DNA of 64,000 nucleotides from Paenibacillus sp. SYP-B3998. Its GTDB lineage: Bacteria > Bacillota > Bacilli > Paenibacillales > NBRC-103111. The DNA lies in contig NZ_JAAIKC010000007.1 of the NCBI RefSeq assembly GCF_010820665.1, positions 62,001 to 126,000 on the forward strand. Direction: 5' to 3'. A model generated the notes under the pieces. The model was given only the letters and a program-made list of their open reading frames with translations, was not told the origin of the DNA and did no database searches. Below, piece by piece: positions 17,599 to 25,045 of the stretch. The position numbers and the translations under genes are program-made. Positions within the stretch are counted from its first letter, which is position 1. Each line of letters opens with the position of its first letter.

Positions 17599-18573
17599 AT
17601 GATATATTTGCATGATGGGCATATACGCGAGATCGGAATCGACTGGAAGAGGTTAATCGGCTTAATAGAAGAGGTTGTTAGAATCAAAGAACAAGGCGAT
17701 TGTGTGCACCCTCTTAAGCCCTATTTACGCTTCCATGATCCCGCAAACCGCATGATTGCGATGCCTGCCTTCGTCGGTGGAAATATGAATAGGGCAGGAA
17801 TCAAGTGGATTGCAAGTTTTCCTAACAATAATCGCCTAGGGCTGCCTAGAGCGCAAAATACAATTATCCTAAACGATACCTCAACAGGGGAGCCGATTGC
17901 TTTCTTTCATAGCGGGTTGCTGAGTGGATTACGCACCGCTGCGGTTAGCGGGTTCATGCTCCGTGCATATGTGGCAGCGAGGCAGCCAGCTGAACTGCAA
18001 GTAGGTATTATTGGGTGGGGGCCAATAGGCCGCTTGCACCTTGAGATGTGCGCGGAAAGATTTGGGAATAAGTTGAAACGAGTCACCTTGTTCGATCTCC
18101 AAGGAATTGATTGGGACTCAGTGCCAGAAGCTGTTCGGGCGATTACTGACATTGCTGACGACTGGCAGTCCCTCTATCGAAGTTCGAATGTGATTGCCAC
18201 TTGTACGGTCGCGAAAGAAAGATATATCGACGAGGCGCCGCCAACGGGGGCGCTGCTGCTCAACGTATCGTTAAGGGACTACTTGCCTGAAAGCGTGGCG
18301 AAGGTGAAGGCGATCATCGTTGACGATTGGCAGGAGGTAAGCCGTGAAAACACGGATGTGGAGCAGCTGCATATTCGGTGCGGTCTGCAAGAGTCTGATG
18401 TCCGCACGATGGCAGATGTAGGACTCCGCGACGGGCTAGCTGAATTTCGCGCGGAGGAGCCTGTTTATTTTAACCCGATGGGTCTCGCGGTATTTGATAT
18501 AGCTGTAGCTGACTACTACTGGCAGGAGGCTGTTCGGCTCGGGAAAGGTGTCATGTTGGAAAGCTGTCCTTGA
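17599..18573 (+). CDS. sbnB: SbnB-type N-[(2S)-2-amino-2-carboxyethyl]-L-glutamate dehydrogenase
   Basis: Ornithine cyclodeaminase/mu-crystallin-fold NAD-dependent enzyme, 324 residues. The family features include KWIASFPNN near residue 75, the FHSGLLSGLRTAAVSG segment, the dinucleotide-binding loop VGIIGWGPIGRLH and DVGLRDGLAEF near the C-terminus. It oxidatively splits the SbnA product to L-2,3-diaminopropionate and 2-oxoglutarate. ATG at 17599 follows an AAGGGAGG site; the longer frame from 17536 overlaps sbnA and is rejected. Last gene of the three-gene operon, followed by a terminator. Ornithine cyclodeaminase itself is less likely because of the sbnA linkage. Confidence 0.9.
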   Translation: MIYLHDGHIREIGIDWKRLIGLIEEVVRIKEQGDCVHPLKPYLRFHDPANRMIAMPAFVGGNMNRAGIKWIASFPNNNRLGLPRAQNTIILNDTSTGEPIAFFHSGLLSGLRTAAVSGFMLRAYVAARQPAELQVGIIGWGPIGRLHLEMCAERFGNKLKRVTLFDLQGIDWDSVPEAVRAITDIADDWQSLYRSSNVIATCTVAKERYIDEAPPTGALLLNVSLRDYLPESVAKVKAIIVDDWQEVSRENTDVEQLHIRCGLQESDVRTMADVGLRDGLAEFRAEEPVYFNPMGLAVFDIAVADYYWQEAVRLGKGVMLESCP

Positions 18574-18610
18574 TCGACCGCTAGGTATATTTATAAAATG
18601 TGAAAACTAG

Positions 18611-18636
18611 ACACCTTAAGAAAGGTGTTTTTTCTT
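18611..18636 (+). terminator. Terminator of the L-Dap operon
   Basis: ACACCTT/AAGGTGT stem with a 4-base loop and a long T-rich tail. Confidence 0.85.
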
Positions 18637-18699
18637 TTTAACTTAGCTGCATAAAGCATGCACTTCCTTACATAAGTCGATTATTCTAGTGAGAAAATC

Positions 18700-18737
18700 A
18701 AAAAAAGACCTGCATGAACGATGAACGATGCGGATCT
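18700..18737 (-). terminator. Terminator of the sigO-yvrJ-rsoA operon
   Basis: On the minus strand GATCCGCAT pairs with ATGCAGGTC (one mismatch, one wobble), followed by seven T at 18700-18706. Confidence 0.7.
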
Positions 18738-18747
18738 TCGGAATTAT

Positions 18748-18987
18748 TCAATGCAGGATGAGCTTGCAAAAAGTGGAGTAGTCAGGAACGGTATCCATAT
18801 CATAGGCAATTACAGATTGAATGATCTTTTCTGCAAGGTGCTGCCTGAGATCATGCCGATCATTCTTGTTTGTCCGGTTACAAACTTGTTGAATGATGGG
18901 GTGAAAGAGCTCTAAGATTCGATTCATCGAATCTTTATCCCCATGTTTTGCTTTAAGGACCAGTTCATATAAATTTGGGTTTGTCAT
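18748..18987 (-). CDS. rsoA: RsoA-like co-sigma factor subunit
   Basis: 79 residues, exactly the length of B. subtilis RsoA (YvrHa). It begins MTNPNLYELVLKAKHGDKDSMNRILELFHPIIQQ, the region 1.2/2.1-like helices of sigma factors, and ends in an amphipathic helix. In B. subtilis RsoA supplies region-2-like function and works with SigO as a split sigma factor on the oxdC and sigO promoters. Here it is the last gene of the operon; its ATG overlaps the TAA of the YvrJ gene by one base (TAATG), implying coupled translation. The identification rests on length, sequence type and neighbours. Confidence 0.82.
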   Translation of the reverse strand: MTNPNLYELVLKAKHGDKDSMNRILELFHPIIQQVCNRTNKNDRHDLRQHLAEKIIQSVIAYDMDTVPDYSTFCKLILH

Positions 18988-19157
18988 TATTTATTACGGA
19001 CCTCATCTCTTATTAACTGAAGCAGCTCCAATATCGTTGTATTTAATGCTTCAATCTTTTTTTCAGAACGCATTAATAAGTAACCCGTTAGCACAATAGG
19101 AAAACCGAAATTAGAAATGGAAGTGGTAATCAGTGTGATGAACGGAGTATCTTGCAT
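18987..19157 (-). CDS. yvrJ: YvrJ-family small membrane protein
   Basis: A 56-residue ORF easily missed by gene callers. It starts with ATG at 19157, inside the end of the sigO gene, with AAGGAGG 11 bases upstream. The sequence has a single hydrophobic helix, NFGFPIVLTGYLLMRSEKKI, which matches the YvrJ family pattern (N-x-GFPIVVTxYLL-x-R-x-EKK), followed by a charged helix. In B. subtilis yvrJ is in the SigO-RsoA regulon next to oxdC. Here it is embedded between the two sigma subunits, overlapping sigO by 28 bases and rsoA by one, so the three proteins are made from one mRNA. Function unknown. Confidence 0.85.
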   Translation of the reverse strand: MQDTPFITLITTSISNFGFPIVLTGYLLMRSEKKIEALNTTILELLQLIRDEVRNK

Positions 19158-19825
19158 GATTCGGCTCGCCTCCTTGCTTCTTTTTTGGATCGTTGGTGGG
19201 AAATTCCAGGTGAAAGTAAGTAATTTCTCATTTTATTTAGTGCTAGTATTCTTATTTTTGTTACAGCCTGTTGCGATATCTGAATATAATCGGCGATTTC
19301 GGTATCTAATGCATAAGTGGAGTAGGCCAAGGTGATGACAAGCTTTTGCCTTTCGGTCAGCTCATTAAACGCTGCAAAAAGGTACTCGTTCTCTAATGTC
19401 CACTGAAAGAGCTCGGGTTCTTTTAATGGCGCTTCGGATTGCCTATGAAAAGATTGTGAATAGAGAGAATCGCCTAGTGTCCTGTCCTCGTCTTCACCTA
19501 AAGGAACGTCGAAAACAAGGGGGCTTCTCTCTTCATGACGGCGCCTTTTTCTATGAAAATCAATATCGCAAAAACGGATGAGAGAACTCAAATACTTGGT
19601 AAAGCGGATGCAAAAGAAAAACTGGCGGAATTTGTGCTCAAGCAGCTCGCCATTTTCAGATGTAGGGCGTATTAGATATTTACCTAATAAATAGGCGTGG
19701 TTTGGATTTAGAAAGAAATGGTCAATGATTTTGTTCTTAAATAGTTTGGGGTTCTGTAGCTTGTAGTCTTTATAAAATTGCTCCTCTTTGGGTGTAAAGG
19801 TTTGGACAGTTATTAAATTGGACAC
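19130..19825 (-). CDS. sigO: SigO-like sigma factor (split sigma-70 partner)
   Basis: 231 residues, somewhat longer than B. subtilis SigO (YvrI, 176). The middle HKFRQFFFCIRFTKYLSSLIRF region and the region-4 HTH (LTERQKLVITLAYSTYALDTEIADYIQISQQAVTKIR-like, about residues 157-195) are visible. There is no complete region 2, consistent with dependence on the RsoA-like subunit encoded downstream. Start is GTG at 19825 with GGAGG 11 bases upstream. The C-terminal tail after region 4 is basic and may be an extension unique to this lineage. No oxalate decarboxylase or YvrL-like anti-sigma gene is in the window, so the regulon is unknown. Confidence 0.8.
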   Translation of the reverse strand: MSNLITVQTFTPKEEQFYKDYKLQNPKLFKNKIIDHFFLNPNHAYLLGKYLIRPTSENGELLEHKFRQFFFCIRFTKYLSSLIRFCDIDFHRKRRRHEERSPLVFDVPLGEDEDRTLGDSLYSQSFHRQSEAPLKEPELFQWTLENEYLFAAFNELTERQKLVITLAYSTYALDTEIADYIQISQQAVTKIRILALNKMRNYLLSPGISHQRSKKEARRRAESCKILRSSH

Positions 19826-19897
19826 TTACGATCACTCCTCCTTTTAAAAGGCTATATATAATAAAGTGAAAGATATAGGTACTAACACAACTAAAAT

Positions 19898-19935
19898 AGA
19901 ACAAATGTTCTTATTTATTATAGAACAAATATTCC
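19898..19935. promoter_or_regulatory. Two tandem LexA-box-like sites upstream of sigO
   Basis: AGAACAAATGTTCT at 19898-19911 has the GAAC-N4-GTTC core of the Gram-positive SOS box. AGAACAAATATTCC at 19922-19935 matches it with one core mismatch; starts are 24 bases apart. The outer C/G of the B. subtilis consensus are missing. They sit 73 bases before the sigO start, in a 302-base region otherwise without genes. The divergent lipoprotein gene is 190 bases away. Another regulator binding AGAACA repeats is possible. Confidence 0.4.
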
Positions 19936-20128
19936 CATTATTAAACGTTTGATATTATTTTTATGGAAAAGATAGGTGTTTCCCTATTTCTATAAAACCT
20001 TGAATCGTTACTTGACTCATCCTATTTTAAGTAAACTTTTAGCAAAGGTTCAGCTTCTATTCTCAGTTTGTTCATAAATCAGATGTAAGCTTGTTTGGAA
20101 GGAAAAAGATAGGAGTCGTGATAAAATA

Positions 20129-20779
20129 ATGAAGATGAAAAAGTTAACCGGCGTGTGTATTCTTATACCGATTTTATTAAGTGGTTGCGGCAATGCCCCA
20201 TCGGCTCAAAACGCCGCAGCTGCGGCAGTGAGCACGGATCAACCCGCAAAGCAAAGTCAGGCTCAAGGAACAGATCAGAAGCAAGCGGGCCAAGGTAGAC
20301 CCATGATGAATCAACAGCAGCGCCAAATGTTCGGTACGTTCCAAACCCTACTTATGTTGGACAAGGCAGAGGGTTTGGCTATTACCAAAGAGGAAGCGCA
20401 AACGATGCTGCCGATCGCTCAAGATATCGTTGCGAAAGGGGAACTTACCGAAGATAGTAAAGCTAAATTGTTGGAGAAGCTAACGGATGCTCAGAAGAAG
20501 TTTGTGGATGATGCGGCTGCTCGTATGAATAATCGTGGCAATGGCAATGGCGGTAACGGCAAGAAAAATGCTGAGGGTGGAGATGCGGCGAAGAATACCG
20601 ATTCTGCTGCTCAGGCTGATGCTTCTAAGGATGCAGGGAAAGAACAGGGTCAAGGATCGTCTACGACTAAGGGGTCTGATGGTAAGGGGAACAGCAACGG
20701 AAAAGGAACTCGCCCTACAGGTGAGATGAAAGATCCGGGTAAGCAGTTAATTGAGTTATTGCAAAGCAAATTAAAGTAA
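20129..20779 (+). CDS. Lipoprotein with a small helical domain and low-complexity tail
   Basis: 216 residues. MKMKKLTGVCILIPILLSGC is a lipoprotein signal with its lipobox cysteine at about residue 20. After an Ala/Gln-rich linker comes a folded part of about 75 residues (QQRQMFGTFQTLLMLDKAEG to DAQKKFVDDAAAR) that looks like a helical bundle with a TKEEAQTMLPIAQ motif. The rest is Gly/Asn/Lys-rich and disordered, ending in an amphipathic QLIELLQSKLK. I do not recognise the family; similar Gly/Asn-rich lipoproteins are common in Paenibacillus. RBS AGATAGGAG precedes the ATG. Surface-exposed; function unknown. Confidence 0.75.
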   Translation: MKMKKLTGVCILIPILLSGCGNAPSAQNAAAAAVSTDQPAKQSQAQGTDQKQAGQGRPMMNQQQRQMFGTFQTLLMLDKAEGLAITKEEAQTMLPIAQDIVAKGELTEDSKAKLLEKLTDAQKKFVDDAAARMNNRGNGNGGNGKKNAEGGDAAKNTDSAAQADASKDAGKEQGQGSSTTKGSDGKGNSNGKGTRPTGEMKDPGKQLIELLQSKLK

Positions 20780-20884
20780 AATAGCTAGGTTCACTTTACG
20801 TAAAAAAATAAGTAGTGAGGGGCTGTCTCAAAAGTCATTTCCGGATTTTTGGCCCCCATACTCTGACATGAATAATCCTACCCC

Positions 20885-20934
20885 AAAAACGCCTTTATCC
20901 CCACTTGCATAGTGGTTTATGAAGGCATTTTTGC
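20885..20934. terminator. Bidirectional terminator
   Basis: AAAAACGCCTTTAT pairs with ATGAAGGCATTTTT around an inner CCACT/AGTGG stem. It lies between the lipoprotein gene and the convergent iron-transport operon and belongs to the shared-core family of hairpins. Confidence 0.8.
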
Positions 20935-20996
20935 ACATTATTTGGGACTCGCTCATTTACTGATACCCCCGTGGGAGAGCCCCTGTTTCTACTTGC

Positions 20997-21980
20997 TTAA
21001 GATCTGCTCTTTCGTTCTCTTCGTAGTAAGTAAACGAAATAAGGGGCGCCGATTACGGCCGTCATGATACCGACGGGCACCTCCCGCGGGATGATGAGAA
21101 TTCGGCCGAGGCAATCGCCCAGGAGCATCAGATCAGCCCCGATGAGGGCAGCTAGCGGGATGAGCCACTGATGGCGACTGCCAACGATGCTGCGTGCGAT
21201 ATGCGGGGCGATTAAGCCAATGAAGCCGATCGCACCAACGGCTGATACGGAAAAACCTGCGAGGGCTACGGCCAGAAGCAGCAGCCAGAAGCGCTGCTTG
21301 GCTATGCCTAGCCCCAAGGAGGTAGTGATCTCGTCCCCAAGTTGGAAAATGTTCAACTTAGCGAAGTTCCGCCACGCAAGGGGAAGAAGCACGGCAATCC
21401 AAGGAAGCAGGGCATATACGTCCTGCCACCTTCGGCTCCACAGGCTGCCAGACATCCATAGCAGCGCCATATTAATGTCGCTGGGATGTCGAACAATCAA
21501 GTATTGGGTGCCCGCTTGGAACACGGTTCCAATGGCAACGCCGACCAGAGCAAGGGAAGCAGGACGCAGTGTTAGTCGGCGACTTAACGCTAGAAGAATG
21601 ATGAAAGCGGTGAAAGCGCCGACGAAAGCTGCAATAGGCAGGGTGTAGCTCGGTGCTTTGGGAAATAGAAAAATAACAGCCGCAGCAGCAAAGCCAGCTC
21701 CTTTTGTAATCCCGATCACATCGGGGCTCGCAAGTGGATTCCGCACTAAGCTTTGGAGGATTACGCCGCCTACGGCTAAGCCGAATCCGGCTAATATCCC
21801 AACGACGATTCGCGGCATTCTAACTTGATTGACAATGAACAATGATTTGTTATTTTCATGTAGAAAGCTGGCCCATATTTCTCGGAAAGGCACAGGAACC
21901 GCTCCTACACGAACGGATAGGATCGCAAGGACGATCATGATCAGGAAGGCGGCGACAAGGGAGAGGATTTTTTTTCTCAT
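20997..21980 (-). CDS. FecCD-family siderophore ABC permease (second subunit)
   Basis: 327-residue membrane protein with about nine to ten helices and FecCD features: VRMPRIVVGILAGFGLAVGGVILQSLVRNPLASPDVIGI near the start, and GAIGFIGLIAPHIARSIVGSRHQWLIPLAALIGADLMLLGDCLGR later, which is the ATPase-docking region. It pairs with the upstream permease to import ferric siderophores. Its ATG overlaps the stop of the preceding permease gene by four bases (ATGA). Last gene of the operon; no ATPase gene follows, so a shared ATPase such as YusV/FecE type must be encoded elsewhere. Confidence 0.92.
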   Translation of the reverse strand: MRKKILSLVAAFLIMIVLAILSVRVGAVPVPFREIWASFLHENNKSLFIVNQVRMPRIVVGILAGFGLAVGGVILQSLVRNPLASPDVIGITKGAGFAAAAVIFLFPKAPSYTLPIAAFVGAFTAFIILLALSRRLTLRPASLALVGVAIGTVFQAGTQYLIVRHPSDINMALLWMSGSLWSRRWQDVYALLPWIAVLLPLAWRNFAKLNIFQLGDEITTSLGLGIAKQRFWLLLLAVALAGFSVSAVGAIGFIGLIAPHIARSIVGSRHQWLIPLAALIGADLMLLGDCLGRILIIPREVPVGIMTAVIGAPYFVYLLRRERKSRS

Positions 21981-22996
21981 TTGGCGGCACCTCCTTGTTT
22001 GCGGGCTAAATAAATGAAGAAGGGGGCGCCTATAGCTGAAGTTACAATGCCTACGGGAGATTCAAAAGGGAAGGCAATAAATCGACTGATGAAGTCGGCA
22101 TACAGCAGCAAACTCCCCCCTAGCAGTGCGGTTAACGGCGCAAGGACAGTTAGATTGCTCCCAACTAAGGCGCGGGCGATGTGTGGAACGATTAAGCAAA
22201 CAAAGCCGATTGGCCCACAGAGGGCCACTGCTGAGCCTGCAAGAACGATGACGAGTAGCATACTAATCGCTCGAACCACAGTAATACGTTGGCCTAGTCC
22301 AGCGGCAATCTCATCATCGACGAGCAGCAAGCGAAAAGACGGGAGCATGAAGCTGAAGGCCAGAAGACCACCAATGAGAAAAGGCAGAATAACGCGAACC
22401 TCTGTCCAAGCAGCGTTGCTCAAGGAGCCGACGAGCCAGAAAATCATGCTATCCGTGGCCTGCTGATTCAAGATAATGAGTCCTTCGGTTAGAGAGGATA
22501 GTAGAAAGTGAATCGTTATCCCCGCTAATGCCAGACGGACGTATTGTTTGTTGCCTGTGCCTGCGAGCGACCAGACCAAAAGAGCCCCAAGCGCAGCTCC
22601 AATAAAAGCAAATATAATGGTTCCCATATTGCCCAAGCCAGCAACGGCCACTAGGCCGAATACAACGGCTAATGCTGCGCCAGCATTAATCCCGAAGATG
22701 TGAGGCGAAGCTAGTGGGTTTTTCGTCGTGAGCTGAGTGAGAAGCCCTGCCAAGGCTAATTGAATACCGACGATGCAGGCCATGAAGGCGCGCGGTAAAC
22801 GTAATGTTTGGATGAATAGATGGGTTTTATCATGACCTTGATAGGTCAAAGCTTCATATAAGATTTGCCATGAAACAGGGGATTGCCCCCATTTTAAGCT
22901 GCAGATGAGACCGAATACTAATAACAGGCTAGATGCAGAAAAAAGGAAGAGCAGAGGCCCTGTGCGGCTCTGCTTTCCAAATAGTTGCTTGTTCAT
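21977..22996 (-). CDS. FecCD-family siderophore ABC permease (first subunit)
   Basis: 339 residues, FecCD fold. Key segments: LRLPRAFMACIVGIQLALAGLLTQLTTKNPLASPHIFGINAGAA and LCGPIGFVCLIVPHIARALVGSNLTVLAPLTALLGGSLLLYADFISR. It is the partner of the next permease and receives cargo from the lipoprotein receptor encoded immediately upstream (four bases between). The arrangement receptor, permease, permease without an ATPase is the same as in B. subtilis feuABC and yfiYZ-yfhA. Confidence 0.92.
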   Translation of the reverse strand: MNKQLFGKQSRTGPLLFLFSASSLLLVFGLICSLKWGQSPVSWQILYEALTYQGHDKTHLFIQTLRLPRAFMACIVGIQLALAGLLTQLTTKNPLASPHIFGINAGAALAVVFGLVAVAGLGNMGTIIFAFIGAALGALLVWSLAGTGNKQYVRLALAGITIHFLLSSLTEGLIILNQQATDSMIFWLVGSLSNAAWTEVRVILPFLIGGLLAFSFMLPSFRLLLVDDEIAAGLGQRITVVRAISMLLVIVLAGSAVALCGPIGFVCLIVPHIARALVGSNLTVLAPLTALLGGSLLLYADFISRFIAFPFESPVGIVTSAIGAPFFIYLARKQGGAAK

Positions 22997-23000
22997 GGGG

Positions 23001-23975
23001 CTACTCTCCCAAATTCTTTACAATATCCTCGAGTATTTTCTCGGATCCGAGCAATCCACGGGATAACGACCAATCGCGTCGTTCTACAGTGAATATTTTG
23101 TTGTTCGCTACAGCATCGATCTTCTTCCAAAGCGGGTTGCTCTCCCATTGTTTGACGATCGTTTCTTTCTCCGTTGGCAGCAAGAACAGAGCTTGAGGAT
23201 TCGTTTCAACGAGCTGTTCCAGCGTTAATTGCGGGTAAGCCGTGTTGTTTTTGACTGGATCAGTAAAACCTAACATAGCTAGGAAGGAACCGCTGTAGGA
23301 ATGATCTGAATGAGCGAAGAAGCCTTTTGGATTCACGACAGCTGGTAGCACGCGAAGATCCGTGGTTTTAAGTTTCTTTTTCAATGTATCCACTTTGGCT
23401 TGATGTTCACTTAAACGTTTCTTCCCTTCCTCTTCTTTACCGACTGCTTTTGCGATAATCGCATAGTTTTTCAACATTTGATTGTAATCAGCTTGAAAGT
23501 CATCCAGAACCAGAACCGGAGCAATGGCTTTCAATTGAGGAATCGCATTTTTATGTTTATTAATGTCTACAATGATTAGTTCGGGCTGCAGTGAGCTAAT
23601 AAGTTCAATGTTCGGTTCATAACGGGAACCAACGGATTTATAATTTTTTAATTGGCTTTTAACGGAATCCATGAATAGATCAGGGCTATTATCGTCGGCG
23701 ACGCCTACGGGTTGTACGCCTAAGGTAACTAGGGTATCTGTAAAGCCAAATTCCATGGCGACAATTCGCTCAGGTTTCTTTGGCAGTTCGACCGTGCCAA
23801 CGGCGTCTTGAACCGTAATTTTGCCGCTTGCTTCTGTGGTGGGCTTCGTACTCGCTTGTCCCGGCGTGGTGGTTGCTTCGGTTTGATTATTCGTCGACTT
23901 CCCGCAAGCGACAAGGCTTATGGCAAGTATACTTATCAATGCAAAACTGAACATACGATGGATCCAATGGTTCAT
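23001..23975 (-). CDS. Ferric siderophore-binding lipoprotein (FecB/FeuA/YfiY class)
   Basis: 324 residues. The signal MNHWIHRMFSFALISILAIS with lipobox LVAC gives a lipid-anchored receptor. Mature part: KITVQDAVGTVELPKKPERIVAMEF, the standard opening of class III binding proteins, and VGSRYEPNIELISSLQPELIIVD. Glutamates at ALEFGF/EPNIE-type positions would contact permease arginines. It delivers a ferric chelate to the two FecCD permeases. ATG at 23975 has AGGGGGA seven bases upstream; the frame extends 25 more codons across the Fur box and is rejected. A Fur box directly upstream predicts iron repression. Confidence 0.9.
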   Translation of the reverse strand: MNHWIHRMFSFALISILAISLVACGKSTNNQTEATTTPGQASTKPTTEASGKITVQDAVGTVELPKKPERIVAMEFGFTDTLVTLGVQPVGVADDNSPDLFMDSVKSQLKNYKSVGSRYEPNIELISSLQPELIIVDINKHKNAIPQLKAIAPVLVLDDFQADYNQMLKNYAIIAKAVGKEEEGKKRLSEHQAKVDTLKKKLKTTDLRVLPAVVNPKGFFAHSDHSYSGSFLAMLGFTDPVKNNTAYPQLTLEQLVETNPQALFLLPTEKETIVKQWESNPLWKKIDAVANNKIFTVERRDWSLSRGLLGSEKILEDIVKNLGE

Positions 23976-23994
23976 TTCTATTTCCCCCTGCAAA

Positions 23995-24009
23995 TGATTA
24001 TTATTATCA
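23995..24009. promoter_or_regulatory. Fur box upstream of the siderophore transporter
   Basis: TGATTATTATTATCA differs from the 7-1-7 Fur consensus TGATAAT-N-ATTATCA at one position. It lies 20 bases before the receptor gene's ATG, between that gene and the AraC gene, so it should govern the receptor-permease transcript. Confidence 0.8.
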
Positions 24010-24069
24010 TTTGGAATCATATCGAATTCTGTCCCATTCGAACATATCAAATAAGAAGATTAGGCATGT

Positions 24070-24879
24070 CTAATTTTTAGATGTTCGTTTGGTTTCTTGA
24101 AAAGTTGCCGGGGAGCAGCCTGTCATTTTTTTGAACACTTTACTAAAATGGAAATAATCCACGTAACCAACGCGCTGGGCGACCTCTTTGGCCAGCAAAT
24201 CGCTCTGGAGCAGCAGTAGCTTTGCTTTTTCAATTCGAAGGGTATGTAAATAAGAGGTCATGGTCGTTCCTGTTCGTTTTTTGAACAGAACGGTGTAGTG
24301 TCCGGTACTCATTCCTGCGCGTCTAGCTAGCATAGGCAGCGTGAGCGCCACCATGTAATGTTCATTCATATAAGAGAGCGTCTCTTCAATGGATTCCGCT
24401 GAGGATTTCTTCTCATAGGTCATATGAGATTCGTATAAATAAATGAACAAAATTCGCTCGAACATGAGCCTCTTTCTGAATTGCTGGGCGGCTTCTTCTT
24501 CGATTGAATGGGGGTGAATATTTTGGGTTGTACGGATTAATTCGTCCACCATATAGTTAATTTTATAGTCACTAATCGTCGTGAGCGGGCCGTGCAGCGT
24601 CCAAGTGCTTTGCTCAGGGAGCAGACGGTAAGTGAAGACGACGTACTCAACTTCCTTCGTTTTTGGCGCTTGTATATAGAAAGGGCCCAAATCGGGATGA
24701 CATGCATAAGCTTGTGAACAAACAATAGGTTCACCGTCTTGCAGTTGTATTTTGATATGTCCACGTCTAACAAGAACAAGCAGGTGTTGGTCTGCTGGAC
24801 AATCGATCTTAATGGAAGCGGAATGAGATTCGATATGTTCAATGAGTGGAATGATCTGAAGGAGTTGTTGGAAAGTCAT
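24070..24879 (-). CDS. AraC-family regulator, Btr-like, of the siderophore transporter
   Basis: 269 residues. The N-terminal half is a cupin-like effector region (CPADQHLLVLVRRGHIKIQLQDGE). The C-terminal half has two HTH motifs (ALTLPMLARRAGMSTGHYTVLFKKRTGTT, then KEVAQRVGYVDYFHFSKVFKKMTGCSPATFQ). It lies directly upstream of, and in the same orientation as, the siderophore receptor gene. In B. subtilis, Btr (YbbB) next to feuABC senses bacillibactin and activates uptake; an equivalent role is inferred. Btr carries an additional binding-protein domain, which this shorter protein lacks, so ligand sensing may use the cupin part. Confidence 0.87.
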   Translation of the reverse strand: MTFQQLLQIIPLIEHIESHSASIKIDCPADQHLLVLVRRGHIKIQLQDGEPIVCSQAYACHPDLGPFYIQAPKTKEVEYVVFTYRLLPEQSTWTLHGPLTTISDYKINYMVDELIRTTQNIHPHSIEEEAAQQFRKRLMFERILFIYLYESHMTYEKKSSAESIEETLSYMNEHYMVALTLPMLARRAGMSTGHYTVLFKKRTGTTMTSYLHTLRIEKAKLLLLQSDLLAKEVAQRVGYVDYFHFSKVFKKMTGCSPATFQETKRTSKN

Positions 24880-24971
24880 TCTGCCCCGGCCCTTTCGTGA
24901 TTCAACTAATATATTGATATTGACATAATTACGTGTTTAGATACAAGCAAAATTAGATTTGAACGGAAATG

Positions 24972-25018
24972 AAGCGAAGAGCATCGTCCCGAGAGGGGAA
25001 TGCTCTTCGCTTTTTTGG
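24972..25018 (+). terminator. Strong hairpin terminator
   Basis: A 13-bp perfect stem (AAGCGAAGAGCAT/ATGCTCTTCGCTT) with a 15-base loop and six T on the plus strand. No plus-strand gene precedes it here. It probably serves the minus-strand gene ending at 25046, where its tail is weaker (CTTCATTT), or insulates the regulator gene. Confidence 0.65.
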
Positions 25019-25045
25019 GTATCTTCAAGGAGACTACATTTACAT

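Noticed and set aside
15378..18573. A staphyloferrin B cluster
   Set aside because: Only sbnA and sbnB are present; no citrate-dependent synthetases (SbnC/E/F type), decarboxylase or exporter are nearby.
18721..18915. 64-codon plus-strand ORF
   Set aside because: Antisense to rsoA and starting inside its terminator; no ribosome site.
22014..22466. 150-codon plus-strand ORF in the permease gene
   Set aside because: Antisense shadow of a GC-rich FecCD gene; arginine/threonine-rich nonsense composition.
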